A DNA stretch of 64,000 bases from 67-14 sp020438345 (GTDB taxonomy: Bacteria > Actinomycetota > Thermoleophilia > Solirubrobacterales > 70-9). The position numbers and the translations under genes were made by a program. The stretch spans positions 1 to 64,000 of the forward strand of contig CALMSY010000003.1 of assembly GCA_937872475.1 (NCBI GenBank), read 5' to 3'. Of this stretch, positions 61,198 to 64,000 are shown in pieces. Every line of letters starts with the position of its first letter. Position 1 is the first letter of the stretch. The notes under the pieces were generated by a model, which saw only the letters and a list, made by a program, of their open reading frames with translations, did not search any database and had not been told where the DNA came from.

Positions 61198-62772
61198 ATG
61201 TCGCAACCTGCCGAAGACCGACCTGACCTCACCGAGCTGCGCCTGCGCCGTGACTTGACCCGGGACGAGGCCCGGCCCGAAGCTGTCAGCCGCCGGCATG
61301 ATGCCGGGGGCCGTACCGCCCGTGAAAACGTGAGCGACCTTGTCGACGAAGGCAGCTTCGTGGAGTACGGACGATTCGGCATCGCCGCGCAGCGTGGACG
61401 GGCGGAGATCGAAGACCTGATTGCGCGGACCCCGGCCGACGGCCTGATCGGCGGAACAGCATCGATCAACGGGGACCTTTTCAGCGAGCGGGCACGCTGC
61501 GCCGTCATCTCCTACGACTACACGGTCCTGGCCGGCACCCAGGGAGCGATCGGGCACCTGAAGAAGGACCGCTTGTTCGAGCTGATCGAAAGAATGAAGC
61601 TACCGACGGTGTTTTTCGCCGAAGGAGGCGGCGGACGGCCCGGAGACACCGACTTCCCGGTGGTCTCTGCGCTTCATGTGCGGGCCTTCGCGCTCTGGGC
61701 GAAGCTCTCCGGGCTGGTCCCGCGAGTGGCCATAGTCAAAGGGCGTTGCTTCGCGGGCAATGCGGTGATCGCCGGCTGCGCGGATCTGATCGTGGCAACC
61801 GAGGATTCCTCGCTCGGTATGGGCGGCCCGGCGATGATTTCCGGTGGTGGCCTGGGCGACGTGGACGCTGACGAGGTCGGACCGGTTTCAGTCCAGGAAC
61901 CGAACGGGGTACTTGATGTCGTGGTCAGTGACGAACGGGAGGCTGTCGCGGTCGCGAAGAAGCTGATCGGGTACTTCCAGGGTCACGTCGCCTGGAAAGA
62001 CTCCGAGGAACCGGACCAGCTTCCGCTCCGAGAGATGGTGCCGGAACGTGAACGGCGGGCGTTCGATGTGCGACCGGTAATCGAAACTCTTGCCGACCCT
62101 GGTTCGGTCACCTTCCTGAGGGAGAAGTTTGCCCCCGAGATGGTCACGGCCCTGGCCCGGATCAAGGGGCGGCCGGTCGGGGTGATCGCCAATGATTCAC
62201 GTCATTTAGCCGGCACGATCGCCAGCGACTCCGCGGACAAGGCAGCCCGGTTCATCCAGCTATGCGAGACCTTCGGACTCCCGGTGATCTCGCTGATCGA
62301 CACCCCCGGTTTTATGGTCGGTCCGAAGCATGAGGAGACTGCGCTGGTCCGCCACTCCTCCCGGCTACTGGTTGCCGGCGCAGCGTTGACGGTGCCACTT
62401 GTCTCGGTGGTATTGAGGAGGGCTTACGGGCTCGGCGCCCAGGCGATGGTCGGGGGCAGCCTTCACGAACCGCTCCTGACGGTCGCGTGGCCGAGCGCGC
62501 ACCTTGGGCCGATGGGCCTGGAAGGTGCGGTGCGGCTGGCACTCCGCAAGGACCTCGAGGAGATCGAAGACGAAAAAGAGCGCGAGGCCCTGGTCCGGAA
62601 GCTGACCGGAAAGGCAGAAGAGAACGCCCGGGCACTGAACGCTGCCCAGCTTTTCGAAATCGACGACGTGATCGACCCGGCCGATACCCGGAAGCTGATC
62701 GCCGCCACCCTCGAAGCTTCGCCGTCGCGCGTCGCGGAGCCGCGGTTGAACCGTTTCGTCGACACCTGGTGA
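61198..62772 (+). CDS. Acyl-CoA carboxylase carboxyltransferase (beta) subunit
   Basis: 524 residues, crotonase-like carboxyltransferase fold twice. N-terminal RHDAGGRTARENVSDLVDEG and FVEYGRFGIAAQRGR, then AGTQGAIGHLKKDRLFELIE, GRCFAGNAVIAGCADLIVA, and C-terminal IDTPGFMVGPKHEETALVRH plus AYGLGAQAMVGGSLHEPLL are typical. It passes a carboxyl group from biotin to an acyl-CoA. No biotin-carrying alpha subunit is adjacent, and the sequence differs from the classic PccB type, so the substrate is open. It separates two copper-protein paralogues but shares no obvious function with them. Confidence 0.9.
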   Translation: MSQPAEDRPDLTELRLRRDLTRDEARPEAVSRRHDAGGRTARENVSDLVDEGSFVEYGRFGIAAQRGRAEIEDLIARTPADGLIGGTASINGDLFSERARCAVISYDYTVLAGTQGAIGHLKKDRLFELIERMKLPTVFFAEGGGGRPGDTDFPVVSALHVRAFALWAKLSGLVPRVAIVKGRCFAGNAVIAGCADLIVATEDSSLGMGGPAMISGGGLGDVDADEVGPVSVQEPNGVLDVVVSDEREAVAVAKKLIGYFQGHVAWKDSEEPDQLPLREMVPERERRAFDVRPVIETLADPGSVTFLREKFAPEMVTALARIKGRPVGVIANDSRHLAGTIASDSADKAARFIQLCETFGLPVISLIDTPGFMVGPKHEETALVRHSSRLLVAGAALTVPLVSVVLRRAYGLGAQAMVGGSLHEPLLTVAWPSAHLGPMGLEGAVRLALRKDLEEIEDEKEREALVRKLTGKAEENARALNAAQLFEIDDVIDPADTRKLIAATLEASPSRVAEPRLNRFVDTW

Positions 62773-62899
62773 GCAAGAAAGTTCCTGGCAGAAACCGAAA
62801 CCGGCCCGCCTCGAGCCGGTTCCTGGGGTAACGTGTTCTTATTCGTGTCACCGGGAAGTGGGGAGAGTGATCAGCATCAGGAGTTCTGAACTGTTTGGC

Positions 62900-64000
62900 A
62901 TGCGTCGGCTCGCAGCCGTCGCGAGTGCCTTCGTTGTTTTCGCACTTGCTCTGGCCGTACTGGCCAGCGAAGTCCGCGCGCAGGTCGTGCGTACGGAAGC
63001 CTTGCCTGGCGGCGTGCAGAGAACCACTTACCGGCTCGGTCCGGTTGCTGTCACACCCGGGCAGAACCGGATTGCTTTCCGGCCGATCGACGGAGCTTCA
63101 CGACCGGCGGTGAATGGCTGGATCTCGCGGATCAAGCCTGACCTGGTCAACCTGGACGGCAGCGTTCCAAAATCAAGCCAGGTCATGTTCCACCACGGTG
63201 TCTGGATGAACAACACGACCGGTGAACTCTTCTACGCGACCGGTGAAGAGAAGACCATCCTCGAGTTGCCCCAGGGTTTCGGGTACCGATACCGCACCAA
63301 TGACGTGTGGGTCCTCAACGACATGATCCACAACCTGACTCCGCAGCCGATGAACCTGTACTTCGAGTACACGCTGGACTTCATCCCCAACACTGCTCCC
63401 GAGGCCGCGAGCATCGTCCGCTCACAGCCAATCTGGATGGACGTCCAGACCGGGATCTATCCGGTTTTCGATGTGTGGCGTGACAGCGGCGGAGCCGACG
63501 GCGAGTTCACCTATCCCGCGGATGATCCGAACGCTTATCCGCCAGGAGTCCAGAAGAACGTGAAGACGGTCCCAAGTGACGGGATGCTGATCGCAACGAC
63601 GGGCCATGTCCATACCGGCGGGTTGTCGACCAACCTTTACCTGCGCCGCGACGGCGCCGGGTACGCCGGCCCGATCTGCCCGGACCGGATTTCCTATGAC
63701 GCCCAGCTGGCGCCGCTGCGTAGCAGCCACCAGAGTTTCGTCTCGAAGATCAACGGCCTGAAAAAGGCCAACAAGAAGAAGTCCGGCGCCCAGAAGAAAA
63801 TCGTCCGGACGATGAAGAAACGCAAGAACAAGGCGAAGGCAAAGCGCCAGATCCGCAAGCTGAAACGCCAGAAGAAATCAAACTCGAAGCGAATCACCAA
63901 GCTGAACCGGAAGAAAGTCGCCAACAAGACCGAACTCGACCGGGTTGAGGCCCTGGACGCGGCGGAACGACAGAAGGACGCCGCCTGTCGTGCCACTCAG
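62900..64000 (+). CDS. Paralogue of the putative dicopper protein (cut by window end)
   Basis: At least 367 residues with no stop before the window edge. A signal peptide (VASAFVVFALALAVLASEVRA) is followed by the same N-terminal domain as the gene at 58688: TYRLGPVAVTPGQNRIAF, VMFHHGVWMN (H98-H99), DMIHNLTPQP (H144), TGHVHTGG (H236-x-H238). A longer Lys-rich coiled segment runs from about 282 to 346. H148 of the other protein is Asp here, while all putative copper ligands are kept. The ATG at 62900 is chosen; an in-frame GTG at 62867 is possible. The C-terminal half is outside the window. Confidence 0.85.
   Translation, partial: MRRLAAVASAFVVFALALAVLASEVRAQVVRTEALPGGVQRTTYRLGPVAVTPGQNRIAFRPIDGASRPAVNGWISRIKPDLVNLDGSVPKSSQVMFHHGVWMNNTTGELFYATGEEKTILELPQGFGYRYRTNDVWVLNDMIHNLTPQPMNLYFEYTLDFIPNTAPEAASIVRSQPIWMDVQTGIYPVFDVWRDSGGADGEFTYPADDPNAYPPGVQKNVKTVPSDGMLIATTGHVHTGGLSTNLYLRRDGAGYAGPICPDRISYDAQLAPLRSSHQSFVSKINGLKKANKKKSGAQKKIVRTMKKRKNKAKAKRQIRKLKRQKKSNSKRITKLNRKKVANKTELDRVEALDAAERQKDAACRATQ

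Overview
The window is a GC-rich bacterial chromosome segment, coding on both strands with few gaps and none over about 300 bases. It looks like a high-GC actinobacterium of the Thermoleophilia/Solirubrobacterales kind. This is inferred from gene style: GTG and TTG starts, secreted proteins with Lys/Arg-rich tails, collagen-like stalk proteins with NSVG-type repeats, and a small Cys-rich secreted protein ending in TYTQN. No 16S rRNA is present to confirm it. There is no prophage, insertion sequence or CRISPR array.

Layout. 1-5.6 kb: the 3' end of a tRNA, a DUF4143-type ATPase with a three-repeat array over its start codon, a VOC protein, a CHAP-domain hydrolase, pdxH, a YqgE/AlgH protein and rpsD. 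5.6-14.5 kb: a phosphatase-like/polytopic membrane fusion, a second VOC protein, two divergent serine tRNAs, tadA, a secreted subtilase, a UspA protein, a metallo-beta-lactamase-fold hydrolase and a giant membrane protein. 14.5-20.8 kb: the oxidative pentose phosphate genes (gnd-pgl on one strand, zwf divergent) joined to a K+-channel-like gene and a CPA1-type antiporter, then ppa. 20.9-26 kb: rlmN, two tandem class III CoA-transferases and a divergent ABC exporter. 26-38 kb: a secreted CocE-type peptidase, SsuD-like and SsuE-like flavin proteins, a glutathionyl-hydroquinone-reductase-like enzyme, a lone ABC binding lipoprotein coupled to a DUF4239 protein, and an arylsulfotransferase-like protein. 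38-43 kb: a haloalkane-dehalogenase-like gene with two DHA2 efflux pumps and a TetR/QsdR-type regulator; a perfect palindrome lies in one divergent promoter. 43-51 kb: two collagen-like surface proteins, MarC, EttA, and a 12-blade Kelch surface protein carrying a perfect 327-bp tandem duplication, with a decayed relative beside it. 51-57 kb: an O-acylation cluster (SGNH, MBOAT, SGNH, OatA-like). 57-64 kb: LtrA, ThpR, then a copper-protein cluster split by an acyl-CoA carboxylase beta subunit.

The most novel candidate is the last cluster. Two paralogous secreted proteins (58688-60385, and 62900 running off the window end) keep His-His, His and His-x-His motifs. Their order and spacing match the copper ligands of peptidylglycine/dopamine monooxygenases. 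The complete one also has a Met-rich site and a C-terminal blue-copper (cupredoxin) domain, and sits 4 bases behind a second cupredoxin gene. This suggests a bacterial dicopper monooxygenase with a built-in or neighbouring electron donor.

Gene calls rest on reading translated sequence and known family motifs. No database search was run.
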